Below the pieces are notes generated by a model. It saw only the letters and a program-made list of their open reading frames with translations, was not told the DNA's origin and ran no database searches. From contig NZ_AUIJ01000005.1 of NCBI RefSeq assembly GCF_000423645.1, forward strand, positions 62,001 through 126,000: a DNA stretch of 64,000 nucleotides, in the 5' to 3' direction. Each line of letters begins with the position of its first letter. Positions within the stretch are counted from its first letter, which is position 1. The stretch comes from Sediminimonas qiaohouensis DSM 21189. Lineage in GTDB: Bacteria; Pseudomonadota; Alphaproteobacteria; Rhodobacterales; Rhodobacteraceae. Position numbers and translations under genes: made by a program. Positions 8,984 through 17,458 of the stretch are shown piece by piece.

Positions 8984-9016
8984 GTCGCCCGCCCTCTTCC
9001 TCGGGCGGCCCCAAGC
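8977..9016. other. Strong hairpin in the azoR-ffh intergenic region
   Basis: GCTTGGGGTCGCCCG and CGGGCGGCCCCAAGC form a 15-bp stem with one G-U pair and a 10-base loop. No U-run follows on the plus strand, so it is not a canonical terminator; it may be a 3' stabiliser. The rest of 8937-9292 holds the tandem repeat, a candidate ffh promoter and nothing else that I recognise. Confidence 0.55.
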
Positions 9017-9104
9017 CTCAGTCCGGCGCGCCTCACGTGCGATACGGCCGCCCCGCCCGCCGGTCTTTCCCCCTTCCCCGGTTCCCGCGCCGCGCAAGCA
9101 CCGC

Positions 9105-9133
9105 TTGACATACGCGCGCTTTCGGCCTACTCC
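9105..9133 (+). promoter_or_regulatory. Candidate promoter for ffh
   Basis: A perfect -35 TTGACA, a 17-base spacer and TACTCC as a moderate -10, about 160 bases upstream of the ffh start. It is the best sigma-70-like match in this intergenic stretch. Confidence 0.45.
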
Positions 9134-9292
9134 GCGCCAAATTTCCGGAAGTCCGTCACGCTTCCGGTCCCATGGGCAAAGCCCGGGATCGCCCCCCACC
9201 AGCGCGTTGCGCCCGTGGGGGCAATTGTGGTTTGAACCGTCATCCCTATGTTGGGGGTGACACGGCAGCAACCGGCGAAGGAGGCCGAAGGC

Positions 9293-10798
9293 ATGTTTGA
9301 AAATCTCTCCGAACGCCTTTCCGGCGTCCTGGACCGCCTGACCAAACAGGGCGCGCTTTCCGAGGACGACGTCAAGACCGCCCTGCGCGAGGTGCGCGTT
9401 GCGCTGCTTGAGGCCGACGTCTCGCTACCCGTCGCGCGCGATTTCGTCGCCCGCGTGCAGGAGCAAGCCACCGGCCAAGCCGTCACCAAATCCGTCACCC
9501 CCGGCCAGCAGGTCGTCAAGATCGTGCACGACGCGCTGGTCGAAACCCTCAGCGGCGCGGAAGATCCCGGCACCCTGCGCATCGACACGCCCCCCGCCCC
9601 GATCCTGATGGTCGGCCTGCAGGGCTCGGGCAAGACCACCACCACCGCCAAGCTCGCCAAGCGGCTGAAGGATCGCGACGGCAAGCGCGTGCTGATGGCC
9701 TCGCTCGACGTGAACCGCCCCGCCGCGATGGAGCAACTCCAGATCCTCGGCACCCAGATCGGCGTCGATACCCTGCCCATCGTCAAGGGCGAAGACCCGG
9801 TCGCCATTGCCAAGCGCGCGAAAACCCAAGCCTCGCTAGGCGGCTACGACGTCTACATGCTCGACACCGCCGGCCGCCTGCACATCGACGCCGAACTGAT
9901 CGCGCAGGCCGCCGCAGTGCGCGACGCCGTAACCCCGCGCGAAACGCTGCTGGTGGTCGACGGCCTGACCGGCCAGGACGCCGTCAACGTCGCCACCGAA
10001 TTCGACGACAAGATCGGCGTCTCCGGCGTCGTGCTCACCCGTATGGATGGCGACGGGCGCGGCGGCGCGGCCCTTTCCATGCGCGCCATCACCGGCAAGC
10101 CGATCCGCTTCGTCGGCACCGGCGAAAAGATGGACGCGATAGAGACGTTCGAGCCCGAGCGCATCGCCGGTCGCATCCTCGGCATGGGCGATATCGTCAG
10201 CCTCGTCGAGAAGGCGCAGGAAACCATCGAAGCCGAACAGGCCGAGCGCATGATGAAGCGCTTCCAGAAGGGCCAGTTCAACATGAACGACCTGCGCATG
10301 CAGCTCGAACAAATGCTCAAGATGGGCGGCATGGACTCGATCATGGGCATGATGCCCGGCATGGGCAAAATGGCCAAACAGGTCCAGAACGCCGGCTTCG
10401 ACGATTCCATCCTGCGCCAGCAAATCGCGCTGATCCAGTCGATGACCAAACGCGAACGCGCCAACCCCCAGATCCTTCAGGCCAGCCGCAAGAAACGCAT
10501 CGCGCGCGGCGCCGGGCTCGAGGTGTCGGACCTCAACAAGCTGCTGAAAATGCACCGGCAGATGTCCGACATGATGAAAAAGATGGGCAAGATGGGCAAA
10601 GGCGGCGCCCTCAAACAGGCCATGAAAGGCATGTTCGGCAAGGGCGGCGGCATGCCCGACATGAACGACCCCAAGGCAATGGAAGAGGCCGCGCGCGCCA
10701 TGGGCGGCGGCAAGGGGATCGGCGGCATGGGCGGCGGCCCCGGCAAGGCGGGCAACGCCCTTCCCCCCGGCCTCTCGGGCTTCGGCAAGAAGAAATGA
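9293..10798 (+). CDS. ffh: Signal recognition particle protein (SRP54)
   Basis: 501 residues, the GTPase that with 4.5S RNA targets nascent membrane proteins to FtsY. N domain at about 1-90 (FENLSERLSGVLDRLTK), then the G domain with GLQGSGKTTTTAKLAK, DVNRPAA, DTAGR and TRMDGDGRGGAALS. The methionine-rich M domain (MLKMGGMDSIMGMMPGMGKMAK and later) binds signal peptides and SRP RNA. The C-terminus is extended by a Gly/Met/Lys-rich tail ending GLSGFGKKK. The ATG at 9293 follows AAGGAGGCC. The RNA partner is also in this window, at 50139-50238. A dispersed 3'-region repeat starts six bases after the stop. Confidence 0.97.
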   Translation: MFENLSERLSGVLDRLTKQGALSEDDVKTALREVRVALLEADVSLPVARDFVARVQEQATGQAVTKSVTPGQQVVKIVHDALVETLSGAEDPGTLRIDTPPAPILMVGLQGSGKTTTTAKLAKRLKDRDGKRVLMASLDVNRPAAMEQLQILGTQIGVDTLPIVKGEDPVAIAKRAKTQASLGGYDVYMLDTAGRLHIDAELIAQAAAVRDAVTPRETLLVVDGLTGQDAVNVATEFDDKIGVSGVVLTRMDGDGRGGAALSMRAITGKPIRFVGTGEKMDAIETFEPERIAGRILGMGDIVSLVEKAQETIEAEQAERMMKRFQKGQFNMNDLRMQLEQMLKMGGMDSIMGMMPGMGKMAKQVQNAGFDDSILRQQIALIQSMTKRERANPQILQASRKKRIARGAGLEVSDLNKLLKMHRQMSDMMKKMGKMGKGGALKQAMKGMFGKGGGMPDMNDPKAMEEAARAMGGGKGIGGMGGGPGKAGNALPPGLSGFGKKK

Positions 10799-10804
10799 CC
10801 ATGC

Positions 10805-10837
10805 CTTCATCTTGCCCCAAATACTCCCGCCGGAGGC
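10805..10837 (+). repeat. Dispersed 3'-region repeat, copy 1
   Basis: CTTCATCTTGCCCCAAATAC followed by TCCCGCCGGAGGC, six bases after the ffh stop codon in the sense direction. The same consensus occurs at five other places in this window. CTCC-CGCC-GGAG can form a small hairpin at its end. Confidence 0.75.
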
Positions 10838-10937
10838 ACCCCGCCCATCCGCCCGCGCATTCGCCCGCAATGATGCGTCGCGCCCGCCCCATGCCAAGAT
10901 CGGACGCGCGGCAGCGCGGCAATGTGGGGGCGCCGTC

Positions 10938-11492
10938 ATGAGCCTCACCAACGCCCCCACCCTGGAAACCGAACACCTGATCCTGCGCGGCCCCGAGCCG
11001 CGCGATTTCGAGCCGCTGATCGCGTTCCTGACCGACCGCACCCGCGCGGAAGGGTTTGGCGCCTACGACACCCGTCACGACGCCTGGCGCTGGGTCGCGC
11101 TCAGCGTCGGACACTGGCACATCCACGGCTACGGCTACTTCACGATTGAGGACCGCGCCACCGGCCGACCCGCCGGCATCACCGGCATCTGGAACCCCGA
11201 TGGCTGGCCCGAGCCGGAACTCGGCTGGGTCGTGTTCGACGGCTACGAGGGGCGCGGCATCGCGTTCGAGGCCGCCGCGCGCGCCCGCGAATGGGCCTAT
11301 GACACGCTGGGTTTCACCACGCTGACCTCCAACATCGTGCCGGACAACACCCGCTCGGTGGCGCTGGCCGAACGGCTGGGCGCATGGTTCGAACGCGAAT
11401 ATACCAACGTCACCATGGGCCGCGACATGCTCTACCGCCACCCCGGCCCCGACGCGCTTGGCTCCGATGGATCGGTGGAGGCCTACGCCTGA
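10938..11492 (+). CDS. GNAT-family N-acetyltransferase (RimJ/RimL-like)
   Basis: 184 residues. The N-terminus LETEHLILRGPEPRDFEPLIAF is typical of the RimJ/RimL branch, which acetylates protein N-termini or small amines with acetyl-CoA. The family core follows: GITGIWNPDGWPEPELGWVVFDGYEGRGIAFEAA (quoted in parts: a Q/RxxGxG/A-like EGRGIAFEAA loop that binds acetyl-CoA) and the closing SVALAERLGA. The next gene is a paralogue overlapping by one base (TGATG), so this is a tandem duplication. The ATG at 10938 is used because upstream in-frame sequence lies in the dispersed repeat. Confidence 0.87.
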   Translation: MSLTNAPTLETEHLILRGPEPRDFEPLIAFLTDRTRAEGFGAYDTRHDAWRWVALSVGHWHIHGYGYFTIEDRATGRPAGITGIWNPDGWPEPELGWVVFDGYEGRGIAFEAAARAREWAYDTLGFTTLTSNIVPDNTRSVALAERLGAWFEREYTNVTMGRDMLYRHPGPDALGSDGSVEAYA

Positions 11493-12097
11493 TGCCCAGC
11501 CAATCCATCCCCGTCATCGAAACGCAGCGCCTTGTCCTGCGCGGCCCCGAGCCGCAGGATTACCCGAATTTCAAGGCGACCTTCTCAAGCTACCGCTCGC
11601 GGTTCATGGGCGGGCCACTCAACGATTACGAGGCGTGGATGCTCTATGCCGCCGAGATCGGCCATTGGCAGATCCGCGGCTACGGCATGTGGATGATCCA
11701 CGACAGGGACACCGACAAGACCCTGGGCATGGCCGGCGGCTGGTTTCCCGCCAAGTGGCCCGAGCCCGAAATCGCCTGGATCATCTGGCCAGAGGTGGCC
11801 GGCCACGGCTACGCGCTCGAGGCGACCCACGCCGCGCGCGATTATTTCTACGACACGCTCGGCTGGTCCGGCGCCGTCAGCTACATCGACCCCAAGAACC
11901 TCGACAGTATCCGCCTGGCCGAACGGCTCGGCGCGGTCAAGGACGCCGCCGCGCCCTCGATCGACGGGCACGACGCGGTCTATCGCCACCCCGCCGCGGC
12001 CTCCCTGCATGGCAGCCAGGTCGAGCACGGGATCGAAATGGAAATCGCCAATTACTGCGACCCTCTGTTCAAACCCAAGGGGATGCCCATTGACTGA
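11492..12097 (+). CDS. GNAT-family N-acetyltransferase, tandem paralogue
   Basis: 201 residues, parallel in layout to the preceding gene: IETQRLVLRGPEPQDYPNF at the N-terminus, EIGHWQIRGYGMW in the middle, then KWPEPEIAWI, VAGHGYALEATHAARD as the acetyl-CoA loop, and SIRLAERLGAV at the end. It is longer at the C-terminus (IEMEIANYCDPLFKPKG), a tail absent from its neighbour. It starts one base inside the preceding stop codon and ends eight bases inside the chorismate mutase gene, so the three genes are translationally coupled. The substrate is unknown. Confidence 0.86.
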   Translation: MPSQSIPVIETQRLVLRGPEPQDYPNFKATFSSYRSRFMGGPLNDYEAWMLYAAEIGHWQIRGYGMWMIHDRDTDKTLGMAGGWFPAKWPEPEIAWIIWPEVAGHGYALEATHAARDYFYDTLGWSGAVSYIDPKNLDSIRLAERLGAVKDAAAPSIDGHDAVYRHPAAASLHGSQVEHGIEMEIANYCDPLFKPKGMPID

Positions 12098-12389
12098 CGA
12101 TCACACCACCCGCGCCGCCGCGCTTCTGGCCGAGCACCGCGAGTCCATCGACAGGCTCGATGCGATCCTCGTCTACACGCTGGCCGAGCGGTTCAAGCAC
12201 ACGCAGTCGGTGGGCCGCCTCAAGGCGCAACACGACCTTCCCCCGTCCGATCCCAGTCGCGAGGCGCGACAGATCGCACGGCTCGAAGACCTGGCGACAC
12301 GGGCCGACCTGGACCCGGAATTCGCCAAGAAGTTCCTGAACTTCATCATCGCTGAAGTCATTCAGCACCACCAGAAGCACCAATCATAG
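12090..12389 (+). CDS. Chorismate mutase, AroQ class
   Basis: 99 residues, all-helical. It should convert chorismate to prephenate for phenylalanine and tyrosine synthesis. Visible family features are [19 protein letters not shown] (first long helix with the active-site Arg), [21 protein letters not shown] (the conserved Lys and R-x-x-Q region) and [18 protein letters not shown] (third helix). The start is a TTG at 12090, preceded by AAGGGG and overlapping the preceding GNAT gene by eight bases; no in-frame ATG lies near it. Its position among translation genes has no obvious metabolic logic. Confidence 0.88.
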   Translation: MTDDHTTRAAALLAEHRESIDRLDAILVYTLAERFKHTQSVGRLKAQHDLPPSDPSREARQIARLEDLATRADLDPEFAKKFLNFIIAEVIQHHQKHQS

Positions 12390-12441
12390 GACGGGCAAAC
12401 CGCCCGCCCGAACGACCGCCATTCAAAAAGGAGATACACCA

Positions 12442-12831
12442 ATGGCCATGAAAATCCGTCTCGCCCGCGCAGGTAGCAAAAAGCGTCCCTTCTACCGCAT
12501 CGTCGCCGCCGACAGCCGCATGCCCCGCGACGGCCGCTTCATCGAGAAGCTGGGCACCTACAACCCGCTGCTGCCCAAGGATAGCGAAGACCGCGTGAAA
12601 ATGGACCTCGAGCGCATTCAGCACTGGCTCGACAAGGGCGCGCAAACCACCGACCGCGTCAGCCGCATGCTCGAAGCCGCCGGCGTCGTCGCCAAGAAAG
12701 AGCGCAGCAACCCCAACAAGGGCACCCCGGGCAAGAAAGCCCAGGAACGCGCCGAGCAGAAGGCCGCCAAGGCCGCCGAAGCCGCCGATGCGGGCGCCGA
12801 GGCCGAGGCCGAGGCAGGCGCCGGCGAATAA
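12442..12831 (+). CDS. rpsP: 30S ribosomal protein S16
   Basis: 129 residues. The core (1-80) is typical S16: [33 protein letters not shown] and [15 protein letters not shown]. Beyond it lies a C-terminal tail of about 45 residues rich in Ala, Glu and Gly, common in alphaproteobacteria and probably disordered. AAGGAGATACACC precedes the ATG. First gene of the rpsP-rimM-x-trmD-rplS-rpmE cluster, so 16S assembly, tRNA methylation and 50S proteins are co-ordinated. Confidence 0.97.
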   Translation: MAMKIRLARAGSKKRPFYRIVAADSRMPRDGRFIEKLGTYNPLLPKDSEDRVKMDLERIQHWLDKGAQTTDRVSRMLEAAGVVAKKERSNPNKGTPGKKAQERAEQKAAKAAEAADAGAEAEAEAGAGE

Positions 12832-12911
12832 GCCAGCCGCCTGGCACGGGGCGCGGCCGCCGACATTCGCGGCGCGCCGCCCCCGCCTTGCCATCACGCA
12901 TGGGGGCGCGG

Positions 12912-13439
12912 ATGACCGATCCCAACGACGACACTGACGACACGATGATTTGCGTCGGCGCCATCGCCGGCGCCTTCGGCGTGCGCGGCGAGGTGCGCCT
13001 CAAAAGCTTCACCGCCGATCCGCTCGACATCGCGGATTATGCGCCGCTGACCTCGGAAAACGGCGAGATGTCCTTCGACGTGCAGGTCGTCGGCCCGATC
13101 AAGAACGGGCTGTCCGTCCGCCTGAGCGGGATCGAAACCCGCGAACAGGCCGAGGCGCTGCGCGGCGTGCGCCTGTGCGTGCCCCGCACCCGCCTGCCCG
13201 CCCTGCCCGACGATGAGTTCTACCACGCCGACCTGATCGGGCTGGAGGTGCGCGATACCGGCGGCACCCTTCTGGGCACGGTGAAATCGGTGCCCAACCA
13301 CGGCGCCGGCGACCTTCTGGAAATCGCCCCGCCCGGCACCTCGGAAACCGTGCTGCTGCCGTTCACCCGCGCCGCCGTGCCCACCGTGGACCTGGCCGCC
13401 GGGCGCATCGTCGCCGACCCGCCCGAGGGGCTGCTGTAA
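12912..13439 (+). CDS. rimM: Ribosome maturation factor RimM
   Basis: 175 residues, a 16S rRNA processing factor that binds S19 during 30S head assembly. N-terminal domain [21 protein letters not shown], then the PRC-barrel domain with [14 protein letters not shown] and [19 protein letters not shown], and a C-terminal [13 protein letters not shown]. It lies between rpsP and trmD as in most proteobacteria. The ATG at 12912 has GGGG nearby; an ATG at 12900 is the alternative and adds four residues. Confidence 0.95.
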   Translation: MTDPNDDTDDTMICVGAIAGAFGVRGEVRLKSFTADPLDIADYAPLTSENGEMSFDVQVVGPIKNGLSVRLSGIETREQAEALRGVRLCVPRTRLPALPDDEFYHADLIGLEVRDTGGTLLGTVKSVPNHGAGDLLEIAPPGTSETVLLPFTRAAVPTVDLAAGRIVADPPEGLL

Positions 13440-13440
13440 C

Positions 13441-14229
13441 ATGCGGCTGATCGTGCATGCGGGGTTCCACAAGACCGGAACCAGCAGCGTGCAAAGGATG
13501 CTGCGCCGCAACGGCAACCGCTTTGCCCGCGAATTCCGGGTGTTCACCCACCGCGACCTGCCCGGCCTTTGCGGTGCCGCGCGCGCCCTGTCGGCCTCGC
13601 GCGATCCGCTTGATGACGGGCTGTTCGCGATGGAACTGGCGGAGTTTCTCACCGCGCTGGGCACAGACGATCCGCGCCCCGTGGTGATCAGCTCGGAAAA
13701 CCTGGCCGGGCACATGCCGGGGCGGTACGGGCTGCGGCACTACTCGGCCGCGCCCGCGATCATGGCCCGCTTTGCCGAGATCGCCGCCGAATGCCTCGCC
13801 GCGCCGCGCATCACGTTCTATTTTTCCACCCGCGCGCCCGAGGCGTGGCTGCGCTCGTGCCATTGGCAACACCTGTGCGCCACCCGCATGACCGACGATT
13901 TCGCCACCTACCGCGCCGCCTACCTGCCCCATGCCGACCTTGCCGGCGATGTCGCCGCCATCGCCCGCGCCGTACCCGCGCCCCATGACGTGGTCAGCGC
14001 CGCGCTCGACGATGCGTCGGGCGGCCCGCTTGGCCCCCTCGATCCGCTGCTCGACGTGATGCGCCCCTCGGACGCGCTGCGCGCCGCGCTCACCGCGCTG
14101 CCGCCCGCCAATACGGCACAGCCGGCGCATGTCGCCGATGAATTGCTACGGCTCAACCGCTCGGACATGGACGCGGACACCGTGCACGCCGCAAAAACCG
14201 CGCTTTTGCAGCGCGGCCAAAGCGGCTAA
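13441..14229 (+). CDS. Sulfotransferase-like P-loop protein
   Basis: 262 residues. The N-terminus LIVHAGFHKTGTSSVQRML resembles the 5'-phosphosulfate-binding loop (H-K-T-G-T-S-S) of PAPS-dependent sulfotransferases. A later TFYFSTRAPEAWLRSCHWQH fits the 3'-phosphate-binding Arg/Ser region of the family (R-x7-S). The remainder is poorly conserved to my eye. It begins one base after the rimM stop and ends 11 bases before trmD, so it is embedded in the ribosomal operon, an odd place for such an enzyme. The acceptor is unknown; lipid or polysaccharide sulfation is possible. The role is inferred from the loop only. Confidence 0.7.
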   Translation: MRLIVHAGFHKTGTSSVQRMLRRNGNRFAREFRVFTHRDLPGLCGAARALSASRDPLDDGLFAMELAEFLTALGTDDPRPVVISSENLAGHMPGRYGLRHYSAAPAIMARFAEIAAECLAAPRITFYFSTRAPEAWLRSCHWQHLCATRMTDDFATYRAAYLPHADLAGDVAAIARAVPAPHDVVSAALDDASGGPLGPLDPLLDVMRPSDALRAALTALPPANTAQPAHVADELLRLNRSDMDADTVHAAKTALLQRGQSG

Positions 14230-14240
14230 GGACATGAGCC

Positions 14241-15083
14241 ATGAGTAACCCCGACAAACCCGCACGCTCTCCCGCACGCTCTTATGGGCGCAAGTCCATC
14301 ACCGCCACGCGCACCCCGCGCGACCTGCTGGACGATACCGACGCGCGCGCCGGGGTCTGGACCGCGCAGGTCCTTACCCTCTTCCCGCAGGCCTTTCCCG
14401 GCGTTCTGGGCGAAAGCCTGACCGGGCGCGCCCTGCGCGACGGGCTCTGGGCGCTCAACCCGATCGACCTGCGCCCGTTCGGCGTCGGCCCGCACCGCAA
14501 CGTCGATGACACCCCGACGGGCGGCGGCGCCGGCATGGTCCTGCGCCCCGATGTGGTGGGCCACGCACTGGACCACGCAGGCGAGCGGGCGCATGGCGAC
14601 TGGCCGGTCATCTACCTTAGCCCCCGCGGCCGCCCCTTCGATCAGGCGATGGCGCACCGCCTGGCGCAGGCCGATGGCGTCACCCTCCTGTGCGGCCGGT
14701 TCGAGGGCGTGGATCAGCGCCTTCTCGATGCCTACGACGTGCAAGAGGTGTCCCTGGGCGATTTCGTCCTCACCGGCGGCGAGATCGCCGCTCAGGCCTT
14801 GATCGATGCGACAGTCCGCCTTATACCGCGCGTACTCGGGAATCAGGCATCGACCGAAGAGGAATCCTTTTCGGACTTTTTGCTTGAGCACCCGCAATAT
14901 ACCAAACCCGCCGTCTGGAAGGATCGCGCGGTTCCCGATGTTCTTCTGTCGGGCCACCACGCGAAGATCACCGACTGGCGCCGGGCCATGGCCGAAAGGC
15001 TGACCAAGGAAAGACGACCTGACCTCTGGCGGGCTTATTGTGAAAAACACGGTAGGGACCCGGAAGAAGACCAAGAGCTCTGA
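14241..15083 (+). CDS. trmD: tRNA (guanine37-N1)-methyltransferase
   Basis: 280 residues, longer than typical TrmD (~245) because of about 35 extra basic residues at the N-terminus. The SPOUT trefoil-knot sequences are clear: [65 protein letters not shown] and the SAM-binding [13 protein letters not shown]. It methylates G37 of tRNAs reading CNN codons, which prevents frameshifts. Gene order with rimM and rplS is the standard one. An internal ATG nearer the core is possible, but the upstream start follows a spaced AGGACATGAG. Confidence 0.96.
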   Translation: MSNPDKPARSPARSYGRKSITATRTPRDLLDDTDARAGVWTAQVLTLFPQAFPGVLGESLTGRALRDGLWALNPIDLRPFGVGPHRNVDDTPTGGGAGMVLRPDVVGHALDHAGERAHGDWPVIYLSPRGRPFDQAMAHRLAQADGVTLLCGRFEGVDQRLLDAYDVQEVSLGDFVLTGGEIAAQALIDATVRLIPRVLGNQASTEEESFSDFLLEHPQYTKPAVWKDRAVPDVLLSGHHAKITDWRRAMAERLTKERRPDLWRAYCEKHGRDPEEDQEL

Positions 15084-15136
15084 GGACGCGCCACAACTTT
15101 GCGGGCCAAACCGCAAGCAGCATAGGAGTTGATCAG

Positions 15137-15520
15137 ATGGACCTGATCGCAGAACTGGAGGCGGAACAGATCGCCTCCCTCGGGAAGAACGTTCCCGATT
15201 TCAAGGCCGGCGACACGATCCGCGTCGGCTACAAGGTGACCGAAGGCACCCGCACCCGTGTGCAGAACTACGAGGGCGTGTGCATCAGCCGCAAGAACGG
15301 CAGCGGCATCGCCGGTACCTTCACCGTGCGCAAGATCTCCTTCGGCGAAGGCGTGGAACGTGTGTTCCCGCTCTACTCGACGAATATCGAGGCGATCACC
15401 GTCATCCGCCGTGGCCGCGTCCGCCGCGCCAAGCTGTATTACCTGCGTTCGCGCCGTGGCAAATCGGCCCGCATCGCCGAGGATACCAACTACAAGCCGC
15501 TCTCGGGCGCCAAAGCATAA
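15137..15520 (+). CDS. rplS: 50S ribosomal protein L19
   Basis: 127 residues. Diagnostic stretches are [56 protein letters not shown] and [33 protein letters not shown] precedes the ATG. L19 lies at the 30S-50S interface. It is followed after 11 bases by rpmE. Confidence 0.97.
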   Translation: MDLIAELEAEQIASLGKNVPDFKAGDTIRVGYKVTEGTRTRVQNYEGVCISRKNGSGIAGTFTVRKISFGEGVERVFPLYSTNIEAITVIRRGRVRRAKLYYLRSRRGKSARIAEDTNYKPLSGAKA

Positions 15521-15531
15521 GGATCGGCACG

Positions 15532-15753
15532 ATGAAAAAAGACATCCACCCCGATTACCACATGATCGACGTCAAGATGACCGACGGCACCGTGTTCCAG
15601 GTCCGCTCGACCTGGGGCGCCGAAGGCGACACCATGACGCTCGACATCGACCCGACGGCGCACCCCGCCTGGACGGGCGGCTCCTCGCGCCTGATGGACG
15701 CCGGCGGCCGCGTCTCCAAGTTCAAGAAGAAATACGAGGGCCTCGGCTTCTAA
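15532..15753 (+). CDS. rpmE: 50S ribosomal protein L31, cysteine-free form
   Basis: 73 residues beginning [19 protein letters not shown] and containing FQVRSTWG and the C-terminal [14 protein letters not shown]. The zinc-binding cysteines of the classical form (the C-x-C and C-x-x-C region) are absent, so this is a zinc-independent C-minus L31. The ATG follows AAGGATCGGCACG. It is the last gene of the cluster; a strong terminator starts about 28 bases after the stop. Confidence 0.95.
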   Translation: MKKDIHPDYHMIDVKMTDGTVFQVRSTWGAEGDTMTLDIDPTAHPAWTGGSSRLMDAGGRVSKFKKKYEGLGF

Positions 15754-15781
15754 GCGACCGCGCAGCCGTCTTTCAGGATTA

Positions 15782-15805
15782 CCCCGCGCCCCGCCCGGCG
15801 CGGGG
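15782..15805 (+). terminator. Rho-independent terminator after rpmE
   Basis: A 9-bp perfect stem (CCCCGCGCC / GGCGCGGGG) with a six-base loop, followed by TTTTCTC. It closes the rpsP-to-rpmE operon. Between here and mipZ (15754-16135) I see only this, a dispersed repeat and unremarkable sequence with a CGTACG motif occurring twice. Confidence 0.92.
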
Positions 15806-15852
15806 TTTTCTCATTCGCCCTCACCGGCCCGGACAAGGCACCCTGTCCACCG

Positions 15853-15885
15853 CTTCATCTTGCCCGAAATACTCCCGCCGGAGGC
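15853..15885 (+). repeat. Dispersed 3'-region repeat, copy 2
   Basis: CTTCATCTTGCCCGAAATAC then TCCCGCCGGAGGC, about 100 bases downstream of rpmE and just past its terminator. It differs by one base from copy 1. Confidence 0.75.
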
Positions 15886-16135
15886 GTCCCATCCGCAGCG
15901 TACGAATCGCACGGCTCACGCCCCGAACCGTACGTTTGCGCGCAAGCGCCGTTCGTGACCTCACTGCGCGGCAGTGCAACGATCCCCGAAAAGGCGCGTT
16001 TGCGCCCTTCCATATTCATGCAACACCTGCGAATGAATGCGCCAAACGGCGCGCTCGGGGCTTTGCAAACCCCGGGCGGCCACAATATCGTGTAGAAAAC
16101 GCGACATAGGGCGCGACATGGGGGACAGAAAAGGC

Positions 16136-16945
16136 ATGGCGCATATCATCGTGGTCGGCAACGAAAAGGGCGGCGCGGGCAAATCAACCGTATCCATGCA
16201 CGTCGCCACTGCACTCGCCCGCATGGGCCACAAGGTCGGCGCACTTGATCTGGACCTGCGCCAGAAATCTTTTGCCCGCTATGCGCAGAACCGGAAGAAT
16301 TTCATTGAATCTCAAGGCGTTGACTTACCTTCAGCCGAGTATCATGACCTCCCCGAGGCCGAACAATCCGACCTCAAGCCGGGCGAGAACATCTATGATC
16401 ACCGCCTGTCTGCCGCGATTGCCTCGCTGGAATCGTCGTGTGCTTTCATAGTGATAGACTGCCCCGGCTCGCATACCCGGCTCAGCCAGGTCGCACATAG
16501 CCTTGCCGATACGCTGATCACGCCGCTCAACGATAGCTTCATCGATTTCGATTTGCTGGCGCATATTGATTCGGACGGACAGAAAATCCTCGGCCCCTCC
16601 GTCTATTCGGAAATGGTGTGGAATGCCCGGCAGTTACGCGCACAGGCCGGGTTGAAACCCATTGATTGGGTGGTCGTGCGCAACCGCCTTGGCGCGCAGC
16701 AGATGGTTAACAAGCAAAAAATGGGCGCCGCGCTCGAACGGCTGGCAAAACGCATCGGATTTCGCACCGCTCCAGGATTTCATGAACGTGTGGTGTTCAG
16801 AGAGCTCTTTCCCCGCGGCCTGACCCTGCTGGACCTCAAGGATATCGGGGTGAAGCAGCTCAACATCTCCAACATCGCAGCACGGCAGGAATTGCGCGAC
16901 CTGGTCAAGGCCCTCAACCTGCCCGGCGTCACGGTCGATTTCTGA
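16136..16945 (+). CDS. mipZ: Division-plane positioning ATPase MipZ
   Basis: 269 residues, a ParA/MinD-family ATPase that forms a gradient from ParB-bound poles and blocks FtsZ assembly there. The deviant Walker A is VGNEKGGAGKSTVSMH, followed by GALDLDLRQKSFARYAQNR (switch I), IVIDCPGSHTRLSQ (Walker B and switch II), TPLNDSFIDFDLL and WVVVRNRLGAQ. The C-terminal FRELFPRGLTLLDL is a typical MipZ ending. The ATG at 16136 starts directly at MAHIIVVGNEK as in relatives; an ATG at 16118 (MGDRKGMAH) is an alternative. It is a single gene, convergent with the MarR gene five bases on. Confidence 0.93.
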   Translation: MAHIIVVGNEKGGAGKSTVSMHVATALARMGHKVGALDLDLRQKSFARYAQNRKNFIESQGVDLPSAEYHDLPEAEQSDLKPGENIYDHRLSAAIASLESSCAFIVIDCPGSHTRLSQVAHSLADTLITPLNDSFIDFDLLAHIDSDGQKILGPSVYSEMVWNARQLRAQAGLKPIDWVVVRNRLGAQQMVNKQKMGAALERLAKRIGFRTAPGFHERVVFRELFPRGLTLLDLKDIGVKQLNISNIAARQELRDLVKALNLPGVTVDF

Positions 16946-16950
16946 TCGCG

Positions 16951-17385
16951 CTACATCCGCGCCAGTTTTCGCAAGGCATTGCGAAGGATGGATAATTCCT
17001 GATCGCTGAAATCTGTCGATAGCCGCGCATCATACCTCGTCGCCACCTTGCGCAGGTCGCGATAGGCCGCCTCGCCCATGGCCGTCAGGTCAAGATATTC
17101 CAGCCGCCGATCGTCCTCATCGCGCGTCCTGGTCAGGAATCGCCGCTCCTCCAGCCGCGCCACCGCGCGGCTGATCTTGGTCTTGTGCATCTTCGACCGG
17201 CGCCCGATCTCCTTGGCCGTCCTCCGCCCGTAAATGCCTAAGTGAAACAAAACCCGCCACTCGGTTCGCAGCATTCCATAGCGATCCTTGTAGATCTTCT
17301 GAAAGGCCAGACTGCTCTCTTCGGCCGCCTGATTCAGCAGGTAAGGCAGGAAATCCTGCAATTCGAAGGCTTCATTCTTGTCCAT
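16951..17385 (-). CDS. MarR-family regulator, likely controlling hmgA
   Basis: 144 residues. It has a winged-helix core with [28 protein letters not shown] as recognition region and the wing residues [14 protein letters not shown]. An AGAAGGAGGATC ribosome site precedes the ATG at 17385. It is transcribed divergently from hmgA with a 73-base spacer containing a TTGTTA-N17-TAACAA inverted repeat, so it probably represses itself and the homogentisate genes. It resembles HmgR-type repressors by context; the ligand (homogentisate or maleylacetoacetate) is inferred. Confidence 0.85.
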   Translation of the reverse strand: MDKNEAFELQDFLPYLLNQAAEESSLAFQKIYKDRYGMLRTEWRVLFHLGIYGRRTAKEIGRRSKMHKTKISRAVARLEERRFLTRTRDEDDRRLEYLDLTAMGEAAYRDLRKVATRYDARLSTDFSDQELSILRNALRKLARM

Positions 17386-17404
17386 GCTGATCCTCCTTCT
17401 ACCC

Positions 17405-17433
17405 TTGTTAGTTACAAAATCAACCATTAACAA
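17405..17433. promoter_or_regulatory. MarR operator in the marR-hmgA divergent spacer
   Basis: TTGTTA and TAACAA form an inverted repeat with a 17-base spacer. Its left part, TTGTTAGTTACAAAAT (17405-17420), matches 15 of 16 bases of a site on the opposite strand at 29601-29616, upstream of the second MarR gene of this window. Probable binding site for the divergent regulator. Confidence 0.55.
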
Positions 17434-17458
17434 CGCAAGCAACAAAGGAGGAAATGCC

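Noticed and set aside
9836-11041. 401-codon minus-strand frame opposite ffh and its 3' region
   Set aside because: It runs through the ffh M domain in antisense, is His/Ala/Gly-biased, and has no ribosome site.
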